From: Burkholderia sp.
Lineage (GTDB): Bacteria > Pseudomonadota > Gammaproteobacteria > Burkholderiales > Burkholderiaceae
DNA: 64,000 bases
Assembly (NCBI GenBank): GCA_031253835.1
Contig: JAIRVP010000072.1
Span: 1-64,000, forward strand
Reading direction: 5' to 3'
Shown: positions 1 to 8,030 of the stretch, one piece after another
Numbering within the stretch: the first letter of the stretch is position 1
Layout: each line of letters starts with the position of its first letter
Program-made: the position numbers and the translations under genes
The notes under the pieces: generated by a model
Told to the model about the DNA's origin: nothing
Database searches by the model: none
The model's input: only the letters and a program-made list of their open reading frames with translations

Positions 1-1
1 C

Positions 2-1156
2 GTCGTGGACAAGATGTTGCCGTACCCGCGTGAGCAGTTCGGCAACCCGGCATCGCGCAGCCACTCGTTCGGCTGGGCTGCCGAGCGGGCGGTGGAAGAG
101 GCACGCGAGGAAGTTGCCAAGCTGGTGAACGCCGATCCGCGCGAAATCGTCTGGACCTCCGGCGCCACCGAGTCGGACAACCTGGCCATCAAGGGCGCCG
201 CCAACTTCTACGCCGAGCGCGGCAAGCACATCATCACCATCAAGACCGAGCACAAGGCCGTGCTGGACACCTGTCGTGAACTCGAGCGCCAGGGCTTTGA
301 AGTGACCTACCTGGACGTCAAGGACAACGGCCTGATCGACCTGGACACCTTCAAGGCCGCACTGCGCCCCGACACCGTGCTGGTGTCGGTGATGATGGTG
401 AACAACGAAATCGGCGTCATCCAGGACATCGAAGCCCTGGGCGAGATCTGCCGCGAGAAGGGCATCATCTTCCACGTCGACGCCGCGCAAGCCACCGGCA
501 AGGTCGAGATCGACCTGCAGAAGCTGAAGGTCGACCTGAGGGCGTTCTCGGCCCACAAGACCTACGGCCCCAAGGGCATCGGCGCGTTGTACGTGCGCCG
601 CAAGCCGCGTGTGCGCATCGAAGCGCAGATGCACGGCGGTGGTCACGAGCGCGGTTTCCGCTCGGGCACGCTGGCCACGCACCAGATCGTCGGCATGGGC
701 GAGGCCTTCCGCCTGGCCCGCGAGGAAATGGGCACCGAGAACGAGCGCATCCGCATGCTGCGCGACCGTCTCTGGAACGGCCTGTCGCAGATCGAAGAGG
801 TTTACCTGAACGGCGACATGGACCAGCGCGTTCCGCACAACCTGAACGTCAGTTTCAACTATGTCGAAGGCGAGTCCCTGATCATGGCGATCAAGGAACT
901 GGCCGTCTCGAGCGGCTCGGCCTGCACCTCGGCCAGCCTGGAACCTTCCTACGTGCTGCGCGCCCTGGGCCGCAACGACGAGCTGGCGCACAGCTCGATC
1001 CGCTTCACGCTGGGCCGTTTCACCACCGAGCAGGAAGTGGACTACACCATCGAACTGCTCAAGAGCCGTGTCGGCAAGCTGCGCGACATGTCGCCGCTGT
1101 GGGAAATGGCCAAGGAAGGCATCGATCTGAATACCGTGCAGTGGGCCGCGCACTGA
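2..1156 (+). CDS. iscS: Cysteine desulfurase IscS (5' end outside window)
   Basis: A PLP enzyme that removes sulfur from cysteine and passes it as persulfide to IscU. The frame is open from base 2, and the first visible residues align near the start of the family (FGNPASRSHSFGW follows), so only a short N-terminal piece is missing. The PLP-binding lysine lies in SAHKTYGPKG (AAG at 557-559), and the catalytic cysteine in SSGSACTSAS (TGC at 922-924). It ends 33 bases before iscU, so the two are probably co-transcribed. Codon choice is unlike its neighbours: by hand count Thr is about 16 ACC to 3 ACG and Leu about 29 CTG to 3 CTC, while hscA prefers ACG by more than 2:1. The in-frame GTG at base 5 is not the start. 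Confidence 0.97.
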   Translation, partial: VVDKMLPYPREQFGNPASRSHSFGWAAERAVEEAREEVAKLVNADPREIVWTSGATESDNLAIKGAANFYAERGKHIITIKTEHKAVLDTCRELERQGFEVTYLDVKDNGLIDLDTFKAALRPDTVLVSVMMVNNEIGVIQDIEALGEICREKGIIFHVDAAQATGKVEIDLQKLKVDLRAFSAHKTYGPKGIGALYVRRKPRVRIEAQMHGGGHERGFRSGTLATHQIVGMGEAFRLAREEMGTENERIRMLRDRLWNGLSQIEEVYLNGDMDQRVPHNLNVSFNYVEGESLIMAIKELAVSSGSACTSASLEPSYVLRALGRNDELAHSSIRFTLGRFTTEQEVDYTIELLKSRVGKLRDMSPLWEMAKEGIDLNTVQWAAH

Positions 1157-1189
1157 GCGCCCGAGCCAAAGAATACGTGGAGAACTAAC

Positions 1190-1597
1190 ATGTCTTACAG
1201 CACCAAAGTCCTGGATCACTACGAAAACCCGCGCAACGTCGGTTCGTTCGCGAAGGACGACGACACGGTCGGCACGGGCATGGTCGGCGCGCCGGCTTGC
1301 GGCGACGTGATGAAGCTGCAGATCCGCGTCGGCGCGGACGGCGTGATCGAAGACGCGAAGTTCAAGACCTACGGTTGCGGTTCGGCGATCGCGTCGAGCT
1401 CGCTCGTCACCGAGTGGGTGAAGGGCAAGACGCTCGACGAAGCACTGTCGATCAAGAACACGCAGATCGCCGAAGAGCTCGCGCTGCCGCCGGTGAAGAT
1501 TCACTGCTCGATCCTCGCGGAAGACGCGATCAAGGCAGCCGTGGCCGACTACAAGAAGCGCCACGACACCAAGGAAGGCGATCAGGCAGCAGCCTGA
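1190..1597 (+). CDS. iscU: Fe-S cluster assembly scaffold IscU
   Basis: Scaffold on which IscS-derived sulfur and iron assemble into a [2Fe-2S] cluster before HscA/HscB-driven transfer. The 135-residue protein has the three cluster cysteines C37, C63 and C106, the conserved D39 that makes the cluster labile, and the LPPVK motif at 99-103 recognised by HscA. The start follows a GGAGAAC ribosome-binding site. It sits between iscS and iscA in the usual isc order. The C-terminal tail (about 8 residues ending in AAA) is slightly longer than in E. coli. Confidence 0.98.
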   Translation: MSYSTKVLDHYENPRNVGSFAKDDDTVGTGMVGAPACGDVMKLQIRVGADGVIEDAKFKTYGCGSAIASSSLVTEWVKGKTLDEALSIKNTQIAEELALPPVKIHCSILAEDAIKAAVADYKKRHDTKEGDQAAA

Positions 1598-1662
1598 GCG
1601 GTATCGAGCGGCTAGAGAAGGAAACGCGGCGGGCCCCGGTGGCGCGCCGCGGCAAGGACATC

Positions 1663-1986
1663 ATGGCAATTACACTGACCGAAAAAGCAGCACAGCACGT
1701 CCAGAAATACCTCGTCCGTCGCGGCAAGGGGGTGGGCCTGCGGCTTGGCGTTCGCACGACCGGGTGCTCGGGGCTCGCGTACAAGCTCGAGTATGTCGAC
1801 GAGCTGGCTCCCGAGGATCAGGTGTTCGAGAGCCATGGCGTGAAGGTGATCGTCGATCCGAAGAGTCTCGCGTACATCGACGGCACCGAGCTCGACTTCG
1901 CCCGCGAAGGCCTGAACGAAGGGTTCAAGTTCAACAACCCGAACGTGAAGGACGAGTGCGGTTGCGGCGAATCGTTCCGCGTGTGA
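1663..1986 (+). CDS. iscA: Iron-sulfur carrier IscA
   Basis: A-type carrier that delivers iron or Fe-S clusters to target apoproteins. The 107-residue protein begins MAITLTEKAAQHV and carries the invariant cysteines C35 (TTGCSG), C99 and C101 (ECGCGESF). The same frame is open further upstream through the end of iscU, but the ATG at 1663 matches the family N-terminus and has an AAGGAC sequence before it. A rho-independent terminator follows 28 bases after the stop, which separates the iscSUA part from hscBA-fdx-iscX. Confidence 0.97.
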   Translation: MAITLTEKAAQHVQKYLVRRGKGVGLRLGVRTTGCSGLAYKLEYVDELAPEDQVFESHGVKVIVDPKSLAYIDGTELDFAREGLNEGFKFNNPNVKDECGCGESFRV

Positions 1987-2013
1987 CGCGGGTCTCCGCG
2001 CGATGCGGGCAAG

Positions 2014-2035
2014 AGGCGGCACGAGCCGCCTTTTT
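2014..2035 (+). terminator. Intrinsic terminator between iscA and hscB
   Basis: A GGCGGC stem (2015-2020) with an ACGA loop and GCCGCC partner (2025-2030) is followed directly by five T residues, with an A-T pair extending the stem. It lies inside the isc operon, so it probably attenuates rather than ends transcription into hscB. Confidence 0.75.
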
Positions 2036-2080
2036 AATGTGCGGCGTTTGCCGCGCGACGAACCGGAATTGAACGCGACG

Positions 2081-2608
2081 ATGGTCTCGCTGAAAGACAG
2101 CCACTTCGACCTGTTTCACCTGCCGGCGCAATTCGCGCTCGACGAAACGGCGCTCGACACCGCCTACCGGACGGTGCAGACGCAGGTGCATCCGGACCGC
2201 TTCGCGGCGGCCGGCGATGCGCAGAAGCGCATCGCGATGCAATGGGCAACCCGCGCGAACGAGGCGTACCGCACGCTGCGCGATCCGCTGAAGCGCGCGT
2301 CCTATCTGCTGTCGCTGCGCGGCGTCGATATCGGCGCGGAAAACAACACGGCGATGGAGCCTGCATTCCTGATGCAGCAGATGGAGTGGCGCGAGGGCAT
2401 CGAGGATGCCGCGGCCGCCCGCAACGTCGACGCGCTCGATGCGCTGCTCGCCGAGTTGCGCGACGAGAAGCGCATGCGCGTGGAGCGCCTCGGCACGCTG
2501 CTCGACAGCGGCGCCGACCAGGCCGCCGCGGAAGCCGTGCGCCAGCTGATGTTCATCGAACGCGTCGCGTCGGAAGTGGGCGCGCAGATCGAGCGCCTCG
2601 AAACTTAA
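2081..2608 (+). CDS. hscB: Co-chaperone HscB (J-domain protein)
   Basis: J-domain co-chaperone that brings IscU to HscA and stimulates its ATPase. The 175-residue protein begins MVSLKDSHFDLFHLP, a typical HscB N-terminus. It carries the HPD motif at residues 37-39 (TQVHPDRFA) and a C-terminal three-helix IscU-binding region. The frame stays open 78 bases upstream, but that part overlaps the terminator hairpin and has no family similarity, so the ATG at 2081 is preferred. It lies 54 bases before hscA. Confidence 0.95.
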   Translation: MVSLKDSHFDLFHLPAQFALDETALDTAYRTVQTQVHPDRFAAAGDAQKRIAMQWATRANEAYRTLRDPLKRASYLLSLRGVDIGAENNTAMEPAFLMQQMEWREGIEDAAAARNVDALDALLAELRDEKRMRVERLGTLLDSGADQAAAEAVRQLMFIERVASEVGAQIERLET

Positions 2609-2662
2609 CCGCGTGCCTCGCGGCACGCGCAGCAAACGGGCCGAGCGCCCGAACGAACCAAG

Positions 2663-4531
2663 ATGGCATTACTGCAAATTTCCGAACCGGGCATGGCGCC
2701 GGCGCCGCACCAGCGGCGACTCGCCGTCGGGATCGATCTCGGCACGACGAACTCGCTCGTCGCGGCCGTGCGCAACAGCGTGCCGGAAGTGCTGCCGGAC
2801 GAAGCAGGCCGCATGCTGCTGCCGTCGGTGGTCCGCTACCTCGAGAAGGGCGGCCGTCGCATCGGCCACGAAGCGAAGGAACAGGCCGCCACCGATCCGC
2901 GCAACACGATCGTGTCGGTCAAGCGCTTCATGGGCCGCGGCAAGGCCGAGGTCGAAGGCGCGGCGAACGCGCCGTACGAATTCGTCGAGGCGCCGGGCAT
3001 GGTGCAGATCCGCACGATCGACGGCGTGAAGAGCCCGGTCGAAGTGTCGGCCGAGATTCTCGCGACGCTGCGCTATCGCGCCGAGGATTCGCTCGGCGAC
3101 GACCTGGTCGGCGCGGTGATCACGGTGCCCGCGTATTTCGACGACGCGCAGCGCCAGGCGACCAAGGATGCCGCGCGCCTCGCGGGCCTCAACGTGCTGC
3201 GCCTGCTGAACGAACCGACTGCCGCGGCGATCGCCTACGGCCTCGACAACGGCGCCGAAGGCCTGTACGCGGTGTACGACCTCGGCGGCGGCACGTTCGA
3301 CCTGTCGATCCTGAAGCTGACGAAGGGCGTGTTCGAAGTGCTGGCCGCAGGCGGCGATTCCGCGCTCGGCGGCGACGATTTCGATCACGCGCTGTTCGGT
3401 CACGTGCTCGCACAGGCCGGCATCGATGCGAAGGCGCTCGCACCCGAAGACGTGCGCCTGCTGCTCGACCGCGTGCGCGTGCTGAAGGAAGCGCTGTCCG
3501 CCGCGCCGCAGGCGTCGCTGGACGTCACGCTGTCGGGCGGTGCGCACCTCGTGCAGACGATCTCGCACGACACGTTCGCGTCGCTCGTCGAGCCGCTCGT
3601 GCAGCGCACGCTCTCGCCGACCCGCAAGGCGCTGCGCGACGCGCAGGTCACGCCGGCCGACATCAAGGGTGTCGTGCTGGTCGGCGGCGCGACGCGCATG
3701 CCGGTGATCCGCGACGCGGTCGCGAAATATTTCGGCCAGCCGCCGCTCGTGAACCTCGATCCGGACCAGGTCGTCGCGCTCGGCGCGGCGATCCAGGCCG
3801 ACCTGCTCGCGGGCAATCGCGGCACCGGCGACGACTGGCTGCTGCTCGACGTGATTCCGCTGTCGCTCGGTGTCGAGACGATGGGCGGCCTCGTCGAGAA
3901 GATCATTCCGCGCAACTCGACGATTCCGATCGCGCGTGCGCAGGAATTCACGACCTTCAAGGACGGCCAGACCGCGATGGCGATCCACGTCGTGCAGGGC
4001 GAGCGCGAGCTCGTCGCCGACTGCCGGTCGCTCGCGCGCTTCGAGCTGCGCGGCATTCCGCCGATGACGGCCGGCGCCGCGCGCATTCGCGTGACCTACC
4101 AGGTCGACGCGGACGGCCTGCTGTCGGTGTTCGCACGCGAGCAACTGTCGGGCGTCGAGGCGTCGGTCGTCGTGAAGCCGTCGTACGGCCTCGCCGACGA
4201 CGACATCGCGAAGATGCTCGAGGACAGCTTCAAGACGGCCGAAATCGACATGCGCGCCCGCGCGCTGCGCGAAGCGCAGGTCGAGGCCGAGCGGATGCTC
4301 GAGGCGACGCAGGCCGCGCTCGCGGCCGACGGCGAGCTGCTCGATGCGGACGAGCGCACACAGGTCGACGCGCTGGCCGCCGCGCTGCGCGCGGTCGCGC
4401 AGGGCGACGATACGAACGCGATCGAAGCGGCGACCAAGACGCTGGCCGACGGCACCGACGAATTCGCGGCGCGCCGGATGGACAAGAGCATCAAGCGCGC
4501 GCTGTCGGGCCGCCGGCTCGACGAGATCTGA
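2663..4531 (+). CDS. hscA: Hsp70-type chaperone HscA
   Basis: Specialised Hsp70 that uses ATP to release Fe-S clusters from IscU. The 622 residues include the N-terminal phosphate loop GIDLGTTNSLVA (about 24-35), the second phosphate motif DLGGGTFDLS, and VLVGGATRMPVI near the end of the ATPase domain. A substrate-binding beta domain and helical lid follow. The length matches HscA, and the sequence lacks the acidic glycine-rich DnaK tail. Gene order between hscB and fdx confirms the role. Confidence 0.97.
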   Translation: MALLQISEPGMAPAPHQRRLAVGIDLGTTNSLVAAVRNSVPEVLPDEAGRMLLPSVVRYLEKGGRRIGHEAKEQAATDPRNTIVSVKRFMGRGKAEVEGAANAPYEFVEAPGMVQIRTIDGVKSPVEVSAEILATLRYRAEDSLGDDLVGAVITVPAYFDDAQRQATKDAARLAGLNVLRLLNEPTAAAIAYGLDNGAEGLYAVYDLGGGTFDLSILKLTKGVFEVLAAGGDSALGGDDFDHALFGHVLAQAGIDAKALAPEDVRLLLDRVRVLKEALSAAPQASLDVTLSGGAHLVQTISHDTFASLVEPLVQRTLSPTRKALRDAQVTPADIKGVVLVGGATRMPVIRDAVAKYFGQPPLVNLDPDQVVALGAAIQADLLAGNRGTGDDWLLLDVIPLSLGVETMGGLVEKIIPRNSTIPIARAQEFTTFKDGQTAMAIHVVQGERELVADCRSLARFELRGIPPMTAGAARIRVTYQVDADGLLSVFAREQLSGVEASVVVKPSYGLADDDIAKMLEDSFKTAEIDMRARALREAQVEAERMLEATQAALAADGELLDADERTQVDALAAALRAVAQGDDTNAIEAATKTLADGTDEFAARRMDKSIKRALSGRRLDEI

Positions 4532-4621
4532 ACTTGCGAACCGCGCATCGGCCGGCGACGGCCCGCGCGCGATAATGAACCGTGCGGCGCCTGGCGCCGC
4601 ACCCTGACTGACGGAACGGAC

Positions 4622-4963
4622 ATGCCTCAACTGGTGGTGCTGCCTCACGTCGAACTGTGCCCGGATGGCGCAGTGATCGACGCGACGCCCGGCAAGAGTA
4701 TCTGCGACAACCTGCTCGATCACGGGATCGAGATCGAGCACGCATGCGAGAAGTCGTGCGCCTGCACGACGTGCCACGTGGTGATCCGCGAGGGCTTCAA
4801 CGACCTGACGCCGTCCGAGGAGGACGAGGACGATCTGCTGGACAAGGCGTGGGGCCTCGAGCCGACGTCGCGCCTGTCGTGCCAGGCGATCGTGAAGGAA
4901 GATTCGGACCTGGTGGTCGAGATTCCGAAGTACTCGATCAACCACGCGAAGGAAAACCACTGA
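4622..4963 (+). CDS. fdx: ISC-type [2Fe-2S] ferredoxin
   Basis: Adrenodoxin-like ferredoxin that supplies electrons for cluster assembly on IscU. In its 113 residues the cluster ligands C42, C48, C51 and C87 are visible, with the extra cysteine C46 typical of Isc ferredoxins. The acidic helix EEDEDDLLDKAWGLE is the usual partner-binding surface. It lies after hscA and 19 bases before iscX. Confidence 0.97.
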   Translation: MPQLVVLPHVELCPDGAVIDATPGKSICDNLLDHGIEIEHACEKSCACTTCHVVIREGFNDLTPSEEDEDDLLDKAWGLEPTSRLSCQAIVKEDSDLVVEIPKYSINHAKENH

Positions 4964-4982
4964 CCCAAACCGGAGGCAGGCG

Positions 4983-5192
4983 ATGAAATGGACCGATTCG
5001 CGTGAAATAGCCATTGCGCTGGCGGACAAGCACCCGGACATCGACCCGCAGCGGATCAATTTCGTCGACCTGCGCCAGTGGGTGCTCGAACTCGACGGCT
5101 TCGACGACGATCCGACGCACTCGGGCGAGAAGATCCTCGAAGCGATCCAGGCACACTGGATCGACGAGTCGGATTTCGACGACGAGGACTGA
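4983..5192 (+). CDS. iscX: IscX (YfhJ) Fe-S assembly adaptor
   Basis: Small acidic protein that binds IscS and iron and tunes cluster assembly rate. The 69-residue sequence starts MKWTDSREIAIALADKHPDIDP and ends in an acidic DESDFDDED tail, both typical of IscX. The start has GGAGGC seven bases upstream. It is the last gene of the isc operon and is followed by a strong terminator. Confidence 0.96.
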   Translation: MKWTDSREIAIALADKHPDIDPQRINFVDLRQWVLELDGFDDDPTHSGEKILEAIQAHWIDESDFDDED

Positions 5193-5240
5193 CCGACCGG
5201 GCACCCGGTGCGCCGCATCGGTGCGCAGGGCACCCATGAA

Positions 5241-5277
5241 AAAAACGGCTCGTGAGCAATCGCTCACGAGCCGTTTT
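5241..5277 (+). terminator. Bidirectional terminator after iscX
   Basis: A perfect 12-bp stem (5246-5257 with 5262-5273) and AATC loop is preceded by a run of A and followed by TTTT. It can stop both the isc operon (plus) and the convergent glycine-zipper gene (minus). Confidence 0.88.
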
Positions 5278-5338
5278 CGTTTTCAGGCCGCTGGCCGGCG
5301 CAGACACGCGGGCAGCGGACACCGATGCGATCAGGCGA

Positions 5339-6085
5339 TTACGCGCCGACCAGCGTGCCGTTCTCGATCCGCACGCGCTGGCCCTGGCCGAACGGCGGCG
5401 GGTTGTGGTACGTGAACGTACGCGTCGCGCCGTTCTCCATCTGCACTTGCACCTGATAGTCGGTTTCCGCGCGCACCTGCTTCTCGACCTGGTTGCCGGC
5501 GAGACCGCCGCCCAGCGCGCCGATGATCGTCATTGCGGTGCGGCCGTTGCCGTGGCCGAACTGGTTGCCGAGCAGGCCGCCGGCGGCAGCGCCGCCCACG
5601 GCGCCGATCCCCGAGCTCTGGCCCGGCGTGCGCGTTTGCGAGATCGCGACGACCGTGCCGCAGGTCTGGCAGTAGGTCTGGGCCGGCGCCGACGGCTGCT
5701 GCGCGTACTGCGGCGGCTGCGGTGCCGTCGTATGACGGCGGTGCGGCGGCGCTGCCGGGCGCGGCGCGGGCTTCGGCTCGGCCTGCGCGACGGCGGCCTT
5801 CTGCTCGGCAGCCTTCTGCTGCGCGGCGGCCTGTTCGGCTGCCTGCTGCTGCGCTTGCGCGGCCAGCGCGGTACTGGCGGCCGCGGCCGTATCGACGGCC
5901 GGCTGCGACGCGATCAGCGCGGCCTGGGTCTGGCCGTTCTGTGCGTTGTTGCTGCTGGCCTTCGGGAAGAGGCCCGTGATCGCTGCCGTCGCCGCGAGGC
6001 TGGCGACGATGACGGCGCCGGCTGCGGTGGCGATGAGCGGGTGGAGGCGTTGCTTTTGCGGCGTGGTCTGATTCTGGTTGTCCAT
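5339..6085 (-). CDS. Glycine-zipper membrane protein (17-kDa antigen/SlyB type)
   Basis: Envelope protein of unknown precise role. The 248 residues show a transmembrane or signal-anchor segment at about 17-40, then an Ala/Gln-rich stretch that looks like a coiled coil, then a Pro/His linker. A glycine-zipper pair follows (GAVGGAAAGGLLGNQFG and IGALGGGLAGNQVEKQ), with a short beta domain at the end (TFTYHNPPPFGQGQRVRIENG), as in the Rickettsia 17-kDa surface antigen domain. There is no lipobox cysteine, so it is anchored by the helix. The start at 6085 is chosen for its GGAGAAG site; the frame is open 51 codons further upstream. A CQTC pair precedes the zipper. It converges on iscX. Confidence 0.85.
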   Translation of the reverse strand: MDNQNQTTPQKQRLHPLIATAAGAVIVASLAATAAITGLFPKASSNNAQNGQTQAALIASQPAVDTAAAASTALAAQAQQQAAEQAAAQQKAAEQKAAVAQAEPKPAPRPAAPPHRRHTTAPQPPQYAQQPSAPAQTYCQTCGTVVAISQTRTPGQSSGIGAVGGAAAGGLLGNQFGHGNGRTAMTIIGALGGGLAGNQVEKQVRAETDYQVQVQMENGATRTFTYHNPPPFGQGQRVRIENGTLVGA

Positions 6086-6431
6086 TTTCTTCTCCGATGT
6101 CGATCCGGATCGGCACGTCGGGCCGGGCCGGATCCCACGCTCGGGAGCGAGCAGACCGGGCGTTCCTGCGCCTGGTTCTGGTCCCGTGGTCATGCGTGGT
6201 GACGCAACAGGAGTGTCATCCACCGGCGTGCGGCGCACCGTATCAAGGTGTAACGAATTGCAGCGCGGTGCCGGCGGTCGTTACCGGGAATACCCGGAGA
6301 AGGCCGTCGCGACGAGGGAATAAAACGGGGGAGGATCGAAAGCCGGCGAACGCTGGCTGGCGGGACTTACGCGTCGTTACAAAGCTGTCGCGTGCGCGCC
6401 GCAGGGCGCGGCGCACACGCGGGTGCGGCGA
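6086..6431. other. Intergenic region upstream of the glycine-zipper gene
   Basis: This 346-base stretch lies between the lysS stop and the glycine-zipper start, both on the minus strand. It should hold the promoter of the latter. A CGCCGC/GCGGCG inverted repeat near 6397-6413 just beyond lysS has no T run on the minus strand, so it is at best a weak lysS terminator. No convincing gene is seen. Confidence 0.5.
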
Positions 6432-7958
6432 TCAGTCTTCGCGGCGCAGGTGCGGGAACAGCAGCACGTCGCGGATCGTCGGGCTGTCGGTCAGCAGCAT
6501 CACCAGACGGTCGATGCCGATCCCGCAGCCGCCGGTCGGAGGCATCCCGTATTCGAGCGCGCGGATGTAGTCGGCGTCGTAGAACATGGCTTCCTCGTCG
6601 CCCGCATCCTTCTGCTCGACCTGCTTCTTGAAGCGTGCGGCCTGGTCTTCCGGATCGTTCAGCTCCGAGAAGCCGTTCGCGATTTCGCGGCCGGTCATGA
6701 ACAGCTCGAAACGCTCGGTGATGCCCGGCACCGTATCCGAGGCGCGTGCGAGCGGCGACACCTCGACCGGGTAGTCGATGATGAACGTCGGTTCCCACAG
6801 CTGCGCTTCGGCCGTTTCCTCGAACAGCGCGAGCTGCAGCGCGCCGATGCCTGCGTTCAGGAACGCCGGCTGCGACACGTCGACGCCGAAGCGCTTCAGT
6901 TCGGTGCGCACGAACGCGTCGTCCGACAGCTGGCCGTCGGTGTAGTCCGGTGCGTACTTCTGGATCGCCTGCGTGATCGTCAGGCGATGGAACGGTTTCG
7001 CGAGGTCGAGCTCGCGGCCCTGATACTGGATCGTCGCGGTGCCGAGCGCATCGATCGCCGCCTGGCGGATCAGTTGCTCGGTGAAATCCATCAGCCAGCG
7101 GTAGTCGGTGTACGCGGCGTAGAACTCCATCATCGTGAATTCCGGGTTGTGACGCGGCGACACGCCTTCGTTCCGGAAGTTACGGTTGATCTCGAACACG
7201 CGCTCGAAGCCGCCGACGATCAGGCGCTTCAGGTACAGCTCCGGCGCGATGCGCAGGAACATCTGCATGTCGAGCGCGTTGTGATGCGTGACGAACGGCT
7301 TCGCGGCCGCGCCGCCCGGGATCGGGTGCAGCATCGGCGTCTCGACTTCCATGAACTCGGCGTTGTCCATGAACTTGCGGATCGACGCGATCGTCTTCGT
7401 GCGGGCGCGGAACGTGTCGCGAGTTTCCGGCGTGACGATCAGGTCGACGTAGCGCTGGCGGTAGCGCATTTCCTGGTCCGACAGGCCGTGGAACTTGTCC
7501 GGCAGCGGACGCAGCGCCTTCGACAGCAGGCGCAGCTCCTTGCACTGGACCGACAGCTCGCCCTTGTTGGTGCGGAACAGCACGCCGCGCGCGGCGACGA
7601 TGTCGCCGAGGTCCCACTTCTTGAATGCGTCGTAGGTTTCGGCGCCGACGTCGTTCGGCGTCACGAAGAACTGGATCTGGCCCGAACCGTCCTGCACCGT
7701 CGCGAAGCTCGCCTTGCCCATCACGCGCTTGAGCATCATGCGGCCGGCCACCGACACCTCGACCGGGTTCGCTTCGAGCGCGGCCTTGTCCGAGTCGGCG
7801 AATTTCGCCTGCAGGTCGGCTGCGTGGTGCTCGGGGCGGAAATCGTTCGGGTAGGCGACGCCTTGCTCGCGCAGGGCGCGCAGCTTCTCGCGGCGCTCGG
7901 CGATGATCTGGTTTTCGTCCGCCGTGACGGCGGGCTGCGTTTGGGTCGGTTCGGTCAT
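6432..7958 (-). CDS. lysS: Lysyl-tRNA synthetase, class II
   Basis: Charges tRNA-Lys with lysine. The 508-residue protein has an N-terminal OB-fold anticodon-binding domain and a class II catalytic core. Visible signatures are RYVDLIV (motif 1 region), FRNEGVSPRHNPEFTMMEFY (motif 2) and the C-terminal GIGIDRLVMLLTDSPTIRDV (motif 3). The start MTEPTQTQPAV is chosen over an ATG ten codons upstream because it fits the family length. It lies 72 bases downstream of prfB on the same strand, a common pairing. Confidence 0.97.
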   Translation of the reverse strand: MTEPTQTQPAVTADENQIIAERREKLRALREQGVAYPNDFRPEHHAADLQAKFADSDKAALEANPVEVSVAGRMMLKRVMGKASFATVQDGSGQIQFFVTPNDVGAETYDAFKKWDLGDIVAARGVLFRTNKGELSVQCKELRLLSKALRPLPDKFHGLSDQEMRYRQRYVDLIVTPETRDTFRARTKTIASIRKFMDNAEFMEVETPMLHPIPGGAAAKPFVTHHNALDMQMFLRIAPELYLKRLIVGGFERVFEINRNFRNEGVSPRHNPEFTMMEFYAAYTDYRWLMDFTEQLIRQAAIDALGTATIQYQGRELDLAKPFHRLTITQAIQKYAPDYTDGQLSDDAFVRTELKRFGVDVSQPAFLNAGIGALQLALFEETAEAQLWEPTFIIDYPVEVSPLARASDTVPGITERFELFMTGREIANGFSELNDPEDQAARFKKQVEQKDAGDEEAMFYDADYIRALEYGMPPTGGCGIGIDRLVMLLTDSPTIRDVLLFPHLRRED

Positions 7959-8030
7959 GATGGTCGGAATTCGGAGTGGGTGCGGCAACGCAAACGGGAA
8001 GGGCGGCGCGGGCCAGCCGCGCCGCGGCGC

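Noticed and set aside
2669..5233. 854-codon open frame on the minus strand
   Set aside because: Antisense to hscA, fdx and iscX, all clearly real.
6392..6415. Strong lysS terminator
   Set aside because: An inverted repeat is present but lacks a T run on the minus strand.
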